Shown here: one piece after another, positions 7,176 to 14,652 of the stretch
Layout of the letters: each line of letters starts with the position of its first letter
Numbering within the stretch: the stretch's first letter is position 1
Source: Mucilaginibacter sp.
GTDB lineage: Bacteria > Bacteroidota > Bacteroidia > Sphingobacteriales > Sphingobacteriaceae
Direction of reading: 5' to 3'
NCBI RefSeq assembly: GCF_028288225.1
Contig: NZ_JAQBOC010000088.1
Coordinates: 1-64,000 of the forward strand
Length of the DNA: 64,000 bases
Program-made: the position numbers and the translations under genes
The notes under the pieces: generated by a model
The model's database searches: none
Told to the model about the DNA's origin: nothing
The model's input: the letters and a program-made list of their open reading frames with translations, nothing else

Positions 7176-8078
7176 ATGTTACCCATCAAACCACACCTCT
7201 GGTTCGACCAGGAAGCAAAACAAGCAGCTGAGTTTTACGCATCATTCATGCCTGACTCGGCCATCAATTATGCCAATCATTTTCCAATGCCCGGCGGCGA
7301 TTGCGAAGTGGTAGAATTTACCGTTGCCGGCCAGCCGTTCTTTGGTATCAGCGCCGGGCAAGGCCTCGGGATCAACCCGTCCATTTCGTTCATGATTAAC
7401 TTTGACCCCTCGCACGATCCGGATGCCGCAAAACGCATCGGCGAGGTTTGGAACAAGCTGATCGAAAATGGAAAAGTGCTGATGCCACTGGATAGCTATC
7501 CCTTCAGCGAACGCTACGGCTGGGTAGCTGATAAATACGGTGTATCCTGGCAGCTCATCCTGACCAACCCATCCGGTGAAGAAAGGCCTGTGATTGTTCC
7601 ATCGTTGTTGTTCACCGAACCGGTGGCCGGTAAAGCCGATGAAGCCATCGACTTTTACTGTTCCGTGTTTAAAGACAGCAAACGTGGTAATACGGCCCCG
7701 CGCCAGGAGGATCTGGGGCCGGACAAAGCAGGCACACTCATGTTTGCTGATTTTTACATCGACCAAACCTGGCTGGCCGCCATGGACAGCGCGCATCCGC
7801 ATGGTTTCAGTTTTAACGACGCGCTGTCGCTATTGATTCCATGTGAAACCCAGGAAGAGATCGATTATTACTGGTCGGAACTTGCATTTGATGGTGAACC
7901 CGGCCAATGCGGCTGGCTGAAGGACAAATACGGCGTATCATGGCAGGTAGCCTCCACCGTCATGTTCGATGCACTCAAGAATGGCAGCGCTGAACAGATC
8001 GCACGCGTTACGCAGGCTTTTATGACGATGAAGAAAGTTGACATCGCAGCCCTACAGCGCGCCTACAATGGTGAGTGA
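7176..8078 (+). CDS. PhnB-like/3-demethylubiquinone methyltransferase-fold VOC protein, two modules
   Basis: 300 residues made of two repeated VOC modules. The first has KPHLWFDQEAKQAAEFYAS and ends DKYGVSWQLILTNP; the second has FTEPVAGKADEAIDFYCSVF and ends DKYGVSWQVASTVM. This doubled layout matches PF06983 (PhnB/YdcB-type) proteins. The real function of the family is poorly known; it may bind small ligands or metals. Four small plus-strand genes follow each other here (this one, DUF1801, DUF5655 and a truncated DUF1801), which suggests one transcript. Confidence 0.85.
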   Translation: MLPIKPHLWFDQEAKQAAEFYASFMPDSAINYANHFPMPGGDCEVVEFTVAGQPFFGISAGQGLGINPSISFMINFDPSHDPDAAKRIGEVWNKLIENGKVLMPLDSYPFSERYGWVADKYGVSWQLILTNPSGEERPVIVPSLLFTEPVAGKADEAIDFYCSVFKDSKRGNTAPRQEDLGPDKAGTLMFADFYIDQTWLAAMDSAHPHGFSFNDALSLLIPCETQEEIDYYWSELAFDGEPGQCGWLKDKYGVSWQVASTVMFDALKNGSAEQIARVTQAFMTMKKVDIAALQRAYNGE

Positions 8079-8104
8079 TCAATTAATTTTGCTTACCTTG
8101 GTCT

Positions 8105-8494
8105 ATGAGTATTACGGAATTCATCAGCGGAGCGCCCAGCGAAAGACAGGTCGTTTTAACCGCGTTGCACGAGGCTATAATGGCGAACGACCTGACGGTT
8201 ATCCCGGTCGTGAAGCCGATGATGGGTAAGGAAATGATCTTATACGAGGAGCGTGGTTATATGAAGTACGGGCTGGCCAGTACGAAGCAGTATATGTCGC
8301 TGCATTGCTTGCCGATGTATATGAACCCGGCGCTGCATCAGCAATTTGAAAAGCTGTTGCCGGATGCTAAGTTTCAGAAAGGCTGTATCAATTTTAAAGA
8401 TGAAGCCGGTATACCGGTAGCGGTCATGGCCAAACTGATCGCTGATTGTTCCGCTATCAGTATCGCAGCGATGCTCGAAAAACGAAAAAAATAG
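8105..8494 (+). CDS. DUF1801-family protein (YdhG-like)
   Basis: 129 residues: ITEFISGAPSERQV near the start, VKPMMGKEMILYEERGYMKY and STKQYMSLHCLPMYMN in the middle. This is the pattern of DUF1801/YdhG proteins, in which a frataxin-like (iron chaperone) fold has been proposed. It starts 26 bases after the VOC protein and ends seven bases before a DUF5655 gene. Its likely molecular role is unsettled. A truncated paralogue start lies at 8926-8964. Confidence 0.82.
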   Translation: MSITEFISGAPSERQVVLTALHEAIMANDLTVIPVVKPMMGKEMILYEERGYMKYGLASTKQYMSLHCLPMYMNPALHQQFEKLLPDAKFQKGCINFKDEAGIPVAVMAKLIADCSAISIAAMLEKRKK

Positions 8495-8501
8495 ATCACC
8501 T

Positions 8502-8903
8502 ATGAGCTGGACCTGTCCGAAATGTGAGCGAGAGCTACCAAAACCGGAGCAGCGCCACTATTGCGCGCGTGTCAGTCTCAACAGTTTGTTCGCAGGCCGA
8601 CCGGCCGAACTGGTGCTGGTATTCGATAAGCTGTTGGCCGAGGTCGCGGATTGGGAGGGCGTACTCGTCGGTACTACGCCGAACTGCATCGTTTTCACCC
8701 GGCGGCTGACCTTTTTGGTGATCCGGCCGATGAAAAAGAAACTGGACCTCAAGTTCTATTCAAAAGTACCGCACCCAGAAAAACCGGTGCTTAAAAGTAC
8801 CGCTGCCGGGAATAAGTTCGAAAACCATATCCGCATCTCGTTGCTGGATGATCTACGGCCGGCTTTATTTAACCACCTTCGGGAATCTTATCTGCTGTTA
8901 TGA
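8502..8903 (+). CDS. DUF5655-domain protein with N-terminal zinc-ribbon-like motif
   Basis: 133 residues. The N-terminus has CPKCERELPKPEQRHYC, a Cys-x2-Cys...His-x-Cys zinc-binding pattern, and the remainder (FDKLLAEVADWEGVLVGTTP, VFTRRLTFLVIRPMKKKLDL, HIRISLLDDLRPALFNHLR) matches the DUF5655 domain. It follows the DUF1801 gene by seven bases, a common pairing in Bacteroidota. Zinc binding is inferred from the cysteines. A second DUF5655-like protein is encoded at 12268-12789. Confidence 0.8.
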   Translation: MSWTCPKCERELPKPEQRHYCARVSLNSLFAGRPAELVLVFDKLLAEVADWEGVLVGTTPNCIVFTRRLTFLVIRPMKKKLDLKFYSKVPHPEKPVLKSTAAGNKFENHIRISLLDDLRPALFNHLRESYLLL

Positions 8904-8925
8904 TCAAAAAACAATCAAATAAATA

Positions 8926-8964
8926 ATGACAGTATCTGAATACATCAGCAGTTCACCTGGCTAA
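8926..8964 (+). pseudogene. Truncated 5' end of a DUF1801 paralogue
   Basis: ATG 8926 opens MTVSEYISSSPG and then TAA at 8962-8964. This is collinear with the start of the intact DUF1801 gene (MSITEFISGAPS). The similarity ends about 50 bases before a tRNA-Met 3' fragment and its terminator, so the gene was probably cut off by an insertion or deletion at that junction. Confidence 0.5.
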
Positions 8965-9011
8965 GTGTCCGAAAAGATAAATTCGATAAAATTTCCAAAT
9001 CTTAAACTAAA

Positions 9012-9041
9012 CGGTTCGAGTTGAGTACGATTCCCGCTACC
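9012..9041 (+). repeat. tRNA-Met 3'-end fragment
   Basis: GGTTCGAGT at 9013-9021 and TTCCCGCTACCT at 9031-9042 repeat the T-loop and the acceptor 3' end of the tRNA-Met copy at 6348-6420; the 5' half is absent. The gene-free stretch 8965-9287 holds this fragment, a terminator hairpin and the promoter of the next gene. Confidence 0.55.
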
Positions 9042-9053
9042 TTTTAAAAAGTC

Positions 9054-9090
9054 AAAAGCCTTTTAGCCGAAAGATTTGAGGCTTTTTTGT
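9054..9090 (+). terminator. Terminator-like repeat hairpin, copy 2
   Basis: AAAAGCCT (9054-9061) pairs with AGGCTTTT (9079-9086), followed by TTGT. The loop contains GCCGAAAGATTTG as in the other copies. It lies 13 bases after the tRNA fragment. Confidence 0.65.
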
Positions 9091-9219
9091 ATCTTGCCCT
9101 CGTCGTTTGCGCGAATGGAGACACTCGCAATTATTTTTCGTTTAAGCGTGACACTTAACCGGGCACTCGTGTGACGTATCTGTTTTTTTTTTAAAATTTT
9201 AAAATAAAAAAGCAACCAT

Positions 9220-9227
9220 TAAATTTG
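9220..9227 (+). promoter_or_regulatory. Possible -7 box of the endotoxin-like gene
   Basis: TAAATTTG matches the TAnnTTTG consensus and lies 61 bases before the ATG at 9288. No clear TTG -33 element is seen in the poly-A/T stretch upstream. Confidence 0.4.
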
Positions 9228-9287
9228 AGCAGTGTAATTAAAACCTTAACCGAATAATCATAACTCCTAACCTTAACCAACACCAAC

Positions 9288-10619
9288 ATGAGATCAATTT
9301 TCATTGGCATTAAAAATGATGCTGCAAATTATGTAAAAGCAAAACAGGAGGCATTGCTGTCCTATTCAGAGGGGAATGGCCAGTTGTTGCCTGATGTATT
9401 GTCATCAATTGTACAACAAGCCTTATCACAAATCAAAGGTCCGCCGCCTCGCATTGCCACAAAAGAAGAGTTTTACCAGGTAAACAAAGAGCAAATGACG
9501 CAGATAGAGGTGGCCCAGCGCTGCGCCATACAGGGGCTGGTTGAAAATGCGCCACTTATTGAAGGCGAAGAGGTAGAAGAAGATTTTTTTAGTTACCTGC
9601 TTGAGCCTATTGACGGCTTGCCTGTAAATACCGGCGTTTTGCAGAGAAGGACCAATATGGCCGAAATCCTGTACATTTTCGACCTGGTATTGATAGATAA
9701 CGGCAACCTTGTCCACCTCGATCCGCCACCGCCGATAGAGCCTCCCGGCCCGCGCAGGCTGTTGAAGCTTAGTTTTACCATTACCGGTAAGATGATAAAA
9801 AGCCTGCTGAAGACTGCCGGGACAAAAGTAGCAACTACCGCCCTAAGCAAAGTAGGCGCCGTAGTGCTCAACATCGTGATGAAGGAGTTGGGCATGGAAA
9901 ACGACAATGAAAAGATGCTGAGCGAAATAAGGAAAGTCATAAAGGAAGAGATAGATAGCGCGGAGATCACCAAAATTGAGGGTACTATTGACGGCACTTT
10001 ACAGTTCCTGAGTGTAGAGTATAAAAATCAAAAAGCAAATTTGGACCTCAGCAATGTAGTCAACAGGAGAGCCCTGTTGACCGATCTGAAAAATTTTTCC
10101 AACAAGTTCTATACCGATGTTATCGGTACCTTAAAGCAGGACAGGTATGCCGTTCGGGGGCTAAAAACCTTTATGTGCGCCGCCCCGGTGCATTTGCTGC
10201 TTACACAGGAAATGGCGCTTGTAGACCCTGATTACATGAACCCAAATGAGTCGGGCTTCCTTCAAACCCTGCGCGACAATGCCACTATTTACCGCAACCA
10301 TGTACAAAATGCTTATAACAAAGCGATAAACGACAGAAATAATATGCAGGTGTATACCGAACCGTTTGTTGATTCGATGGGAAATAGCGCGGTTAGGAAA
10401 ACCACATGGTGGTGGAGGGACAATGTAAGCAGCCAACGCGCAGGGCAGTTTATGGATACCAAAAAGCCGGAAAGATCAGCATCACAAAACGCTCATGAAT
10501 CGCTGGAGCGGCACCGGAATGATGTGCTCAATAAAAGGCGCGAAGAGCTCGGAAAACCGCAGGAAACCTTCCTGGATGTGATCGGCGACCTTCAAAATTT
10601 TTCCTTCCCGAAAGCGTAG
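9288..10619 (+). CDS. Putative delta-endotoxin domain I-like helical protein
   Basis: 443 residues, no signal peptide. The N-terminal 145 residues are unrecognised. From about 150 a hydrophobic helix (GKMIKSLLKTAGTKVATTAL, then VGAVVLNIVMKELG) is followed by amphipathic helices (SEIRKVIKEEI; LTDLKNFSNKFYTDVIGTL), a hydrophobic helix (GLKTFMCAAPVHLLLTQEMA) and LRDNATIYRNHVQNAYNKAI. The order and the last two helices recall helices 5 and 6 of the pore-forming domain I of insecticidal Cry toxins. The beta domains II and III are missing; the C-terminus is about 100 polar residues. Resemblance is by eye, so the family call is tentative. The gene stands alone between two terminator repeats. Confidence 0.45.
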   Translation: MRSIFIGIKNDAANYVKAKQEALLSYSEGNGQLLPDVLSSIVQQALSQIKGPPPRIATKEEFYQVNKEQMTQIEVAQRCAIQGLVENAPLIEGEEVEEDFFSYLLEPIDGLPVNTGVLQRRTNMAEILYIFDLVLIDNGNLVHLDPPPPIEPPGPRRLLKLSFTITGKMIKSLLKTAGTKVATTALSKVGAVVLNIVMKELGMENDNEKMLSEIRKVIKEEIDSAEITKIEGTIDGTLQFLSVEYKNQKANLDLSNVVNRRALLTDLKNFSNKFYTDVIGTLKQDRYAVRGLKTFMCAAPVHLLLTQEMALVDPDYMNPNESGFLQTLRDNATIYRNHVQNAYNKAINDRNNMQVYTEPFVDSMGNSAVRKTTWWWRDNVSSQRAGQFMDTKKPERSASQNAHESLERHRNDVLNKRREELGKPQETFLDVIGDLQNFSFPKA

Positions 10620-10711
10620 GAATTTTTGAATTATGCAAAAAGCCCGGTCAATTGGTCATGTGCGTTTTTTTCTGTTGGTGACTTTTACGCTATGCCTGTA
10701 GTCTGCCCGTT

Positions 10712-10734
10712 GTCCGAAGTTTGTAACTTCTGAC
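10712..10734. repeat. REP-like palindrome, copy 2
   Basis: GTCCGAAGTT (10712-10721) faces AACTTCTGAC (10725-10734) with one mismatch. It is flanked by imperfect direct repeats CCTGTAGnCTGC near 10695 and 10742. It lies in the 404-base gap 10620-11023, which otherwise holds only a terminator hairpin. Confidence 0.6.
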
Positions 10735-10843
10735 AGTTATACCTGTAGACTGCGTTTGCACTGATGCGAACAAATTTTTTAATAATGTAAAATCCTCCAA
10801 AGAGTTCGACATTTCGCCCATTCCTTCTATCGAAGCAAGTCAG

Positions 10844-10877
10844 AAGCCTCAAGTCGAAAGATTTTGAGGCTTTTTTA
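10844..10877 (+). terminator. Terminator-like repeat hairpin, copy 3
   Basis: AAGCCTCAA (10844-10852) pairs perfectly with TTGAGGCTT (10864-10872), followed by a T-run. The loop GTCGAAAGATT is shared with the other copies. Confidence 0.65.
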
Positions 10878-11023
10878 GTTTAAGTGCTGTTTGTAAATTA
10901 ATGATACTTTGAGAATACCGGCCACAGGCTGAACCGCCAAAATAATTTCAGGCCATCATGTAGTTTTTTACACTTTCGATATACTAATTGTGTATTAATA
11001 ACTTAGCAAAATCATTCGCTAAC

Positions 11024-11524
11024 ATGCAGAATATTACTGAGGATAAATTTGTAGAAGACATCAACAGAAATAATGGAATCATTCATAAGATCTGTAATAT
11101 CTATTTTCATGATGCTGACGACAGAAAAGATGCACGCCAGGAAGTACTATACCAATTATGGAGGTCATACCCCAGTTATAAAGGAGGCGCCAAATTTTCC
11201 ACATGGATGTATAAAGTTGCTCTTAATACAGCCATAACTTATTCAAAAAAAGGCAACCGGGAGTTTACAGCCGACCTGCACACCGGCCATTGGGACCAGG
11301 TTGCCGACACCAATGACCAGCAGCATATCAATGAAAGAATGGAGTTGCTTTATGCAGCAATCAATACACTAACTTTAACAGACAAAGCAATAACCCTGCT
11401 ATATCTTGAAAGCAATAGCTACGATGAAATTGCTGAAATAACGGGCCTTACCACAACTAATGTAAGTGTCAGGCTGGTACGGATCAAAAGAGCCCTAAAA
11501 GAAAAACTGAAAAATATTATTTAA
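11024..11524 (+). CDS. ECF-type RNA polymerase sigma factor
   Basis: 166 residues from ATG 11024. Region 2 is recognisable as ARQEVLYQLWRSYPSYKGGA followed by FSTWMYKVALNTAI, and region 4 as LTLTDKAITLLYLES with the helix-turn-helix YDEIAEITGLTTTNVSVRL and RIKRALKEKL. The protein is therefore a sigma-70 family ECF factor that directs transcription of its regulon. A TTG codon 36 bases upstream could extend it, but the ATG fits the usual N-terminus. The following gene, 11 bases on, encodes a membrane protein that may hold it at the membrane. Confidence 0.9.
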   Translation: MQNITEDKFVEDINRNNGIIHKICNIYFHDADDRKDARQEVLYQLWRSYPSYKGGAKFSTWMYKVALNTAITYSKKGNREFTADLHTGHWDQVADTNDQQHINERMELLYAAINTLTLTDKAITLLYLESNSYDEIAEITGLTTTNVSVRLVRIKRALKEKLKNII

Positions 11525-11535
11525 TAAAATATATT

Positions 11536-12147
11536 ATGGAAACATTAGATGAAGCCAGAAATTTCTGGCAAAAAACAAACCAGGAATCTAATCCCTCCCC
11601 GATAATTAAGGAAGAGGTAGACAATGTGATTAAGACAAGGGTAAAAATGGAGCAGAAAAATGCTGCACAATACTTTTGGCTGTCATTTGTTTTTCAAATC
11701 GTTATTTATTCTTTCGCCTGCTACCTGATCATCAAATATTGGGGTGATGGCAGGATGATGACATTAAGTGCTGCCGGGATTTTATTATATATTCCACTCA
11801 CCATTATTTTAATGAAGAAATTTCAAACCTTCTTTAATCCGCCGCCACAAATTTTTGATATACGTACTGGTATCAAAAATCAATATCAATCATTAGATCA
11901 ATTCTTTAGCTTCAAGAAAAGGTTTGACCTAATATCCATCCCGCTCAACTCCATTATTTTAACAGCAATATTGTTTAAACTTTATGTACCCGGCGGGATC
12001 GAAGGCCACCCGGCCGGGGCGGTAATGGTTTGTTTAGGAATGCTGGTGATCTATAGCACAGCAACCTGGTTCGAAAATAAAAAACATTTTACAAAACCTC
12101 TCAAGCGGTTCAGATTCATTTTGGAGGATATAGAGAAGCTGAATTAA
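11536..12147 (+). CDS. Membrane protein, probable partner of the ECF sigma factor
   Basis: 203 residues. A 50-residue polar N-terminus (METLDEARNFWQKTNQ, ...VDNVIKTRVKMEQ) precedes about four TM helices (FWLSFVFQIVIYSFACYLII; MTLSAAGILLYIPLTIIL; ISIPLNSIILTAILFKLYV; GAVMVCLGMLVIYSTATWF) and a cytoplasmic tail. The gene follows the ECF sigma gene at 11 bases and is likely co-transcribed. Such N-terminal-cytoplasmic membrane proteins often act as anti-sigma factors in Bacteroidota, but no known anti-sigma domain is visible, so the role is inferred from position. Confidence 0.75.
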   Translation: METLDEARNFWQKTNQESNPSPIIKEEVDNVIKTRVKMEQKNAAQYFWLSFVFQIVIYSFACYLIIKYWGDGRMMTLSAAGILLYIPLTIILMKKFQTFFNPPPQIFDIRTGIKNQYQSLDQFFSFKKRFDLISIPLNSIILTAILFKLYVPGGIEGHPAGAVMVCLGMLVIYSTATWFENKKHFTKPLKRFRFILEDIEKLN

Positions 12148-12151
12148 CCTC

Positions 12152-12213
12152 GCAGTTGGTAGCTCGCCGGGCTCATAACACGAAGGTCGTAGGTTCGAAC
12201 CCTGCTCCCGCTA
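12152..12213 (+). repeat. 5'-truncated tRNA-Met(CAT)-like remnant
   Basis: From GCAGTTGGTAGCTCG on, the sequence follows the tRNA-Met copy at 6348-6420: anticodon loop CTCATAA, variable loop AGGTC, T arm GTAGG-TTCGAAC-CCTGC, acceptor 3' strand TCCCGCT and ACCT. The 5' acceptor strand and first D-stem bases are missing, and two anticodon-stem pairs are broken. It begins five bases after the stop of the membrane protein. Not functional as a tRNA. Confidence 0.7.
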
Positions 12214-12220
12214 CCTGATC

Positions 12221-12253
12221 AAGTCTTAAGTCAAGAGTCTTAAGACTTTTTTA
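12221..12253 (+). terminator. Intrinsic terminator after the tRNA-Met remnant
   Basis: AAGTCTTAAG (12221-12230) pairs perfectly with CTTAAGACTT (12239-12248) around TCAAGAGT, followed by a T-run. It keeps the AAGTC and TCAAG words of the other tRNA-associated hairpins but has a diverged stem. Confidence 0.75.
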
Positions 12254-12267
12254 TTGGGCTTAATTAG

Positions 12268-12789
12268 CTACCCATCATAAGCTATCCGCATAAACTTCCG
12301 TACCTCATCATTTATATCTTCCTTATGCAGGATCCTGAAATGATGGTACACAGTATGTCTTTTAGGCACCTCCTGGATTCGCTGAAAACAAAGGTTATCA
12401 TTATACCGTTGTTTAAAAGGAAATACCACATGAATAAAATTTTTGCCTGCTTGCGTAATATAAGCTACCCGCTTGTGCGCATTGGCAATACTGACCATTG
12501 TTTTGTGCGGATGAATGCTAACAGGGCCGATTTTTTGCAATTCAGCTATAAAATGATCGAACAGCATTAAAGCGTGCGCGGACTTGATGATAGAAAATGC
12601 GGATAAGTGCCTGGGATCATCCATGTCATGTTCATATAGTATCAAAGCTAAATATAACTGCGCAAATGGATGGCATCTAAAATCGTTTCGATACAATTCA
12701 CCTGCTCCACTTCGGATACATGGAGTGTGTATGCCATTTTTATTCGACCATGGCGGTTTAAATACCGAAAACGTTTCGCTTGTTACCAC
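12268..12789 (-). CDS. DUF5655-like protein
   Basis: 173 residues from the first ATG. The C-terminal 115 residues (LMLFDHFIAELQKIGPVSIH, KTMVSIANAHKRVAYITQ, KNFIHVVFPFKQRY, HHFRILHKEDINDEVRKFM) match the DUF5655 domain. The first 55 residues look unlike the family, so an internal ATG at 12624 (MDDPRHLSAF) may be the true start. It lies alone on the minus strand between the tRNA remnant and the esterase. Confidence 0.6.
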   Translation of the reverse strand: MVTSETFSVFKPPWSNKNGIHTPCIRSGAGELYRNDFRCHPFAQLYLALILYEHDMDDPRHLSAFSIIKSAHALMLFDHFIAELQKIGPVSIHPHKTMVSIANAHKRVAYITQAGKNFIHVVFPFKQRYNDNLCFQRIQEVPKRHTVYHHFRILHKEDINDEVRKFMRIAYDG

Positions 12790-12839
12790 TTAAGGAGAAG
12801 ATCTGACAGTTGAAACCAAGCCTTATATTTATAATAACA

Positions 12840-13877
12840 TTATTGAGCTGTGAAGGTGGCTTCGTGAGGTTCTAATATTGGTTGATCATTTTGAAGATAC
12901 TTTTTTAATTCGGCTGCTGTCTGCATAAGTAAAGATTTGGTTTGCGGAATTTCTGCCAGGGCATTTAAACATCCAAAATCATGAATCGTACCATTATAAC
13001 GGATGGAAGTCACCGGCACACCTGCTTCCGCCAGTTTTCTGCCATATGCTTCGCCTTCATCTCTTAGAACATCATTTTCAGAGGTAATAATAAGTGCAGG
13101 GGGTAATCCTCTTGATTGATCAACAGTAGCCTTTAAAGGTGATGCATAAATCTCCTTTCGCTGATCAGGGTTGGGTATGTAATTATCAAACATCCATTTC
13201 ATCATCGAAGTAGTTAAAAAACGCTGTTCCCCAAACTGCTGATAAGAAGCAGTTTCAAAATTAGCATCTACAACCGGCCACATCAATACCTGCAATTTAA
13301 TTTCAGGGCCGTTATTCTCCTTAGCCAGCAGCGCAGTTACGGCAGACATATTCCCGCCAGCACTATTGCCCACAATGGCTATATTTTTACCGTCAATATT
13401 AATTTCTTCACCATGTTCTGCCACCCATTTCGTAGCTGCGTATACTTCATTTACAGCCTGTGGATATTGTGCCTCCGGTGAAAGTGTATAGTTAATAAAT
13501 ACAGCGGCGAAACCAGAAAGCACTGAAAGATCACGTACTATTCTTTTATACGTATCATAATCGCCTAATATCCACCCGCCGCCGTGGATAAATATAAACG
13601 CGGGCAGCTTTTTGTTAATAGCTAAAGGCCTGACAATATTCAGTTTAATCGTAAAGCCGTTAGTTGTTATCGTTTTTTCAGATTCCTCAATTCCTGAAAG
13701 ATTAACATCTACTGAGGCCTGTACAGCAACAAAAACATTTCGGGCATCCTGCCTGGGCATAGTTTCAAGCTTTATTCCTGCTGAATTAATATTGGTTAAA
13801 AAGGCCTTAACCTCAGGTGAGAAATGAGGGTCAACAGCAAAGTCAAGAGCCTGTATTTTTTCTTTGTTTGTTTCCAT
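12840..13877 (-). CDS. Alpha/beta hydrolase, hormone-sensitive-lipase-type esterase
   Basis: About 345 residues from METNKEKIQ. The oxyanion-hole HGGGW motif, the nucleophile elbow GNSAGGN and the C-terminal acid and histidine (ENDVLRDEGEAYG; TIHDFGCL) identify an HSL-family serine esterase/lipase that hydrolyses small esters in the cytoplasm. An upstream ATG at 13919 would add 14 residues, but TATATTTG at 13924-13931 on the minus strand fits a -7 box, placing transcription start near that ATG; I therefore chose 13877. Neighbours give no further clue. Confidence 0.88.
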   Translation of the reverse strand: METNKEKIQALDFAVDPHFSPEVKAFLTNINSAGIKLETMPRQDARNVFVAVQASVDVNLSGIEESEKTITTNGFTIKLNIVRPLAINKKLPAFIFIHGGGWILGDYDTYKRIVRDLSVLSGFAAVFINYTLSPEAQYPQAVNEVYAATKWVAEHGEEINIDGKNIAIVGNSAGGNMSAVTALLAKENNGPEIKLQVLMWPVVDANFETASYQQFGEQRFLTTSMMKWMFDNYIPNPDQRKEIYASPLKATVDQSRGLPPALIITSENDVLRDEGEAYGRKLAEAGVPVTSIRYNGTIHDFGCLNALAEIPQTKSLLMQTAAELKKYLQNDQPILEPHEATFTAQ

Positions 13878-14100
13878 GGTTGGTAATAGTTGTTTGTTAT
13901 TAGGCAAAACTATAGCCATTGATCAAATATATCAATCCCCAAAAGTGGGGGTAATACCTTAAGTACACCGAGATACTCAAAACACAGATGTCTAAGGGAG
14001 CAAGCTGCTGATTGACAATGGACACGAACGACATTTCACTGATATTCAATACCCAATATTTCGGATGCTTTTGTTTTGTACAACATAGCTTTTTTAAAAA

Positions 14101-14481
14101 TTATTCGGCCACATCGGTGATCATTTTATTAACGATCATCCATCGGCTATCGATTTTATGAAATGACAGGAACTCATCATAATTAAACTCGTACATTTTA
14201 ACATGCACTTTGGAAACAGCTATAGAGTTAACCACATCAACCGAGACGATCGTTCCTTTAAAGGGTTTGCCTGAATCTTTCGGGCTTTGGCGATTCTTTA
14301 CACCGTCGAGATATTGATCCAGCGTTTTGGCGTAAGGCTGCCCCTTCACATCCCCAAACAATAATGTGCCGGGATTTAAAATATTTCCCAGGATATTAAC
14401 GTCGCCTTCATATATACCTTTGAAGTAATATTCTTCCAGCGCCTGGGTGATCGCTAATGAATCTTGCTGATTAGTTTCCAT
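14101..14481 (-). CDS. NTF2-like (lumazine-binding-type) protein
   Basis: 126 residues with the alpha+beta cone pattern of NTF2/SnoaL-like proteins: ALEEYYFKGIYEGDVNIL at the N-terminus, GTLLFGDVKGQP in the middle and SFHKIDSRWMIVNKMI at the end. These proteins are either small ligand binders or enzymes; the lumazine-binding subgroup is common in Bacteroidota. Two CRP-type palindromes upstream (14534-14549 and 14571-14586) suggest cyclic-nucleotide or redox regulation. Confidence 0.8.
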   Translation of the reverse strand: METNQQDSLAITQALEEYYFKGIYEGDVNILGNILNPGTLLFGDVKGQPYAKTLDQYLDGVKNRQSPKDSGKPFKGTIVSVDVVNSIAVSKVHVKMYEFNYDEFLSFHKIDSRWMIVNKMITDVAE

Positions 14482-14533
14482 TTTCTTTGTGTTTTTAATT
14501 ACGCAAAGTACGGCAGGATATCTCGGGTAGCCG

Positions 14534-14586
14534 TGTGACCTATATCACATTTAAAGTTATGCATGATCTATGTGATGCAGGTCACT
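14534..14586 (-). promoter_or_regulatory. Two CRP/FNR-type operator sites
   Basis: TGTGA-N6-TCACA at 14534-14549 matches the E. coli CRP consensus perfectly. TGTGA-N6-TCACT at 14571-14586 matches with one mismatch. The centres are 37 bp apart, about 60 and 97 bases upstream of the start of the NTF2-like gene. Confidence 0.6.
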
Positions 14587-14652
14587 TTTCAGGCATGAAA
14601 ACTTACAGAGCTCAAAGTCTCCTGAAAAAATTCAAACATTGATCCTCGCGGT

